DNA of 64,000 bases from positions 84,265-148,264 of the forward strand of contig JADIYJ010000030.1 of NCBI GenBank assembly GCA_016705325.1, read 5' to 3'. Below, piece after piece: positions 62,714 through 64,000 of the stretch. Made by a program: the position numbers and the translations under genes. Positions within the stretch are counted from its first letter, which is position 1. Every line of letters starts with the position of its first letter. Source of the DNA: Pseudomonadota bacterium (lineage in GTDB: Bacteria; Pseudomonadota; Gammaproteobacteria; Steroidobacterales; Steroidobacteraceae). The notes beneath the pieces are model-generated. The model was not told where the DNA came from. It saw only the letters and a program-made list of their open reading frames with translations, and ran no database searches.

Positions 62714-63898
62714 GTGCTGGAGGTGGCGGATATCTTCCGCGGCCACGCCGAGCTGGCGGCGCGACCAGGGCGGCCCGGTCTCGGCCAGCTCAAGGTCATG
62801 TCGGCGATCGAAACGCTGTCGCAGCGCGGCCCTCGGCGGCCATGCGCTGCGCTGCTCGGCCTGCGCGCAACCACCGGATCGCCTATAACTCCTGCCGCAA
62901 CCGGCACTGTCCCAAGTGCCAGTCGAGCGCCGCGCAACGCGCTGGCTCGACGCACGTCAAGGCCGACCTGCTGCCGGTCGACTACTACCACGTGGTGTTC
63001 ACGCTGCCGCGCCCATCAGCGCTATCGCTTCCACCAACAAGGAGCTCGTGTATGGCCTGCTGTTCGATCTCGCCGCCGAGACGCTACGCACGATCGCCGC
63101 CGACCCCAGACACCTCCGGTACCGCATCCGGTTTCACCCTGGTGCTGCACACCTAGGGGTCGGCACTGACCCCTACCATCCCCATGTCCACGGCATCGTG
63201 CCCGGCGGCGGCCTCGCGCTCGATGCCGAACGCTGGGTACCCTGCAGGCCGGGGTTCTTCCTGCCGGTGCGCGTGCTCTCGCGGCTGTTCCGGCGGCGCT
63301 TTCTCGAAAAGCTGTCCGCGGCCCGTAGCCGCGGACAGCTACACTCTTCGGTGAGCACGCGGACCTGGCTGATCCGGACCACCTTCGCCGACTGCATCCG
63401 CACCGCTGCGCCAGTGCGAAGTGGAGTTGTCTACATCAGCGCCCGTTCGCCGGACCGCCGCCGTACTCGCCTGTCTGTCGCGCTACCCCACCGTGTCGCC
63501 ATCCCAACCGCCGGCTGCTGGCCTTGGACGAGCGCGGCGTTACGTTCCGCTGGAAGGACTACCGCGCGGAGGGTCGCACGCGCCACAAGACCATGAGCCT
63601 GAGCAGCGCAGAGTTCATGCGCCGGTTCCTGTTGCACGTGCTGCCGGGCGGGTTCCATCGCATCCGCCACTACGGACTGCTCGCCAACGCGCGCCGCAAG
63701 TGCAACCTTGCGACCGCACGCACGCTCCTGCACCAACCGGCCCCGGCCGTTGCCCACTCGAGCGAGGCGCCCACCGGCACGGGCCACCCGCAGCCGACGT
63801 TCCGTTGCCGACACTGCGGCGCACCGATGCTCATCCTCGAGACCCTCGCACGCGTCCCGCCACATCCGCGGGCCACCGGCTTCGGATCGCGCTCATGA
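62714..63898 (+). mobile_element. Degenerate IS91-family transposase
   Basis: Fragments in several frames match an IS91-type transposase in order: LEVADIFRGH and LGQLKVMSAIE, NSCRNRHCPKCQSSAAQR, DLLPVDYYHVVFTLP, ELVYGLLFDLAAETL, DPYHPHVHGIVPGGGL, RPGFFLPVRVLSRLFRRRFL, LDERGVTFRWKDYRAEGRTR, MRRFLLHVLPGGFHRIRHYG and CRHCGAPMLILETLAR. The HUH-type HPHVHGIVPGG motif and the Zn-binding cysteines survive, but multiple frameshifts split it. The element probably continues past the window edge. Confidence 0.85.
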
Positions 63899-64000
63899 GC
63901 ATGGGTCGCTCAGCAGCCCCTAATTGCATCGCCGGCGTTGCATCCGTCCGTGCCGACGCGAACGCCCGTGGCCGCGCGCCGCTCAGGAGCGTCAATGACC

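Overview
This is a G+C-rich chromosomal segment (roughly two thirds G+C by eye) from a gammaproteobacterium. The lineage call rests on gene order: an intact S10-spc-alpha ribosomal operon, uvrA beside an MFS gene and ssb, miaB-phoH-ybeY-corC-lnt, leuS-lptE-holA-nadD-rsfS-rlmH, maf-rng-yhdP-nit-tldD, purEK, and darP divergent from pmbA. A Xanthomonadales/Nevskiales/Steroidobacteraceae-like relative fits, but that finer placement is inference.

Layout. 1-13.1 kb: ribosomal protein operon from the tail of rplC to rplQ, with secY, rpmJ and rpoA. There is a good sigma70-type promoter before rpsM and a perfect terminator after rplQ. 13.2 kb: mscL. 13.65-24.55 kb: an accessory island between two identical 34-bp direct repeats that look like the 3' end of a tRNA-Gly gene. 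It carries a secreted EF-hand-like protein, an FtsH-like AAA+/M41 protease with an unfamiliar N-terminus, a small membrane protein, a DUF3841 protein, a secreted CHAT (caspase-fold) peptidase, a FecR-like secreted protein, a CHASE2 membrane protein, and two small genes. No integrase is visible in it. 24.7-31.5 kb: pepQ, an Ala-rich lipoprotein, a GNAT acetyltransferase, uvrA and an MFS transporter. 31.6-43.2 kb: ssb, miaB, the ybeZ-ybeY-corC-lnt operon, a metallo-beta-lactamase-fold protein, NfeD and SPFH proteins, leuS and lptE. 43.3-61.5 kb: pip, holA-nadD-rsfS-rlmH, an OsmC protein, maf-rng-yhdP-nit-tldD, an AAA+FHA ATPase, purEK, darP and pmbA. 61.5-64 kb: a repeat-bearing non-coding stretch, then a truncated cytochrome b gene joined to decayed integrase and IS91-family transposase remnants.

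How the genes work together. Most of the window is housekeeping: translation machinery, protein export, tRNA modification and charging, rRNA maturation and ribosome silencing, outer-membrane biogenesis (lnt, lptE, yhdP), TldD/PmbA proteolysis, and the first steps of purine carboxylation. Tight ATGA/GTGA/TTGA overlaps join many of these genes. The island is the one region whose biology is not ordinary. It combines two proteases with an envelope sensor-like pair, suggesting a stress-response or conflict module.

Caveats. Five single-base frameshifts occur in otherwise well-conserved genes (rplE one, rpsD two, rsfS one, the AAA+FHA gene one). Several are in essential genes, so sequencing or assembly errors are the most likely cause. 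Two purine/pyrimidine simple-repeat tracts (before leuS and before holA), a 7-bp repeat between rpoA and rplQ, and a long inverted repeat near 61.65 kb are structural features that the genes do not explain.
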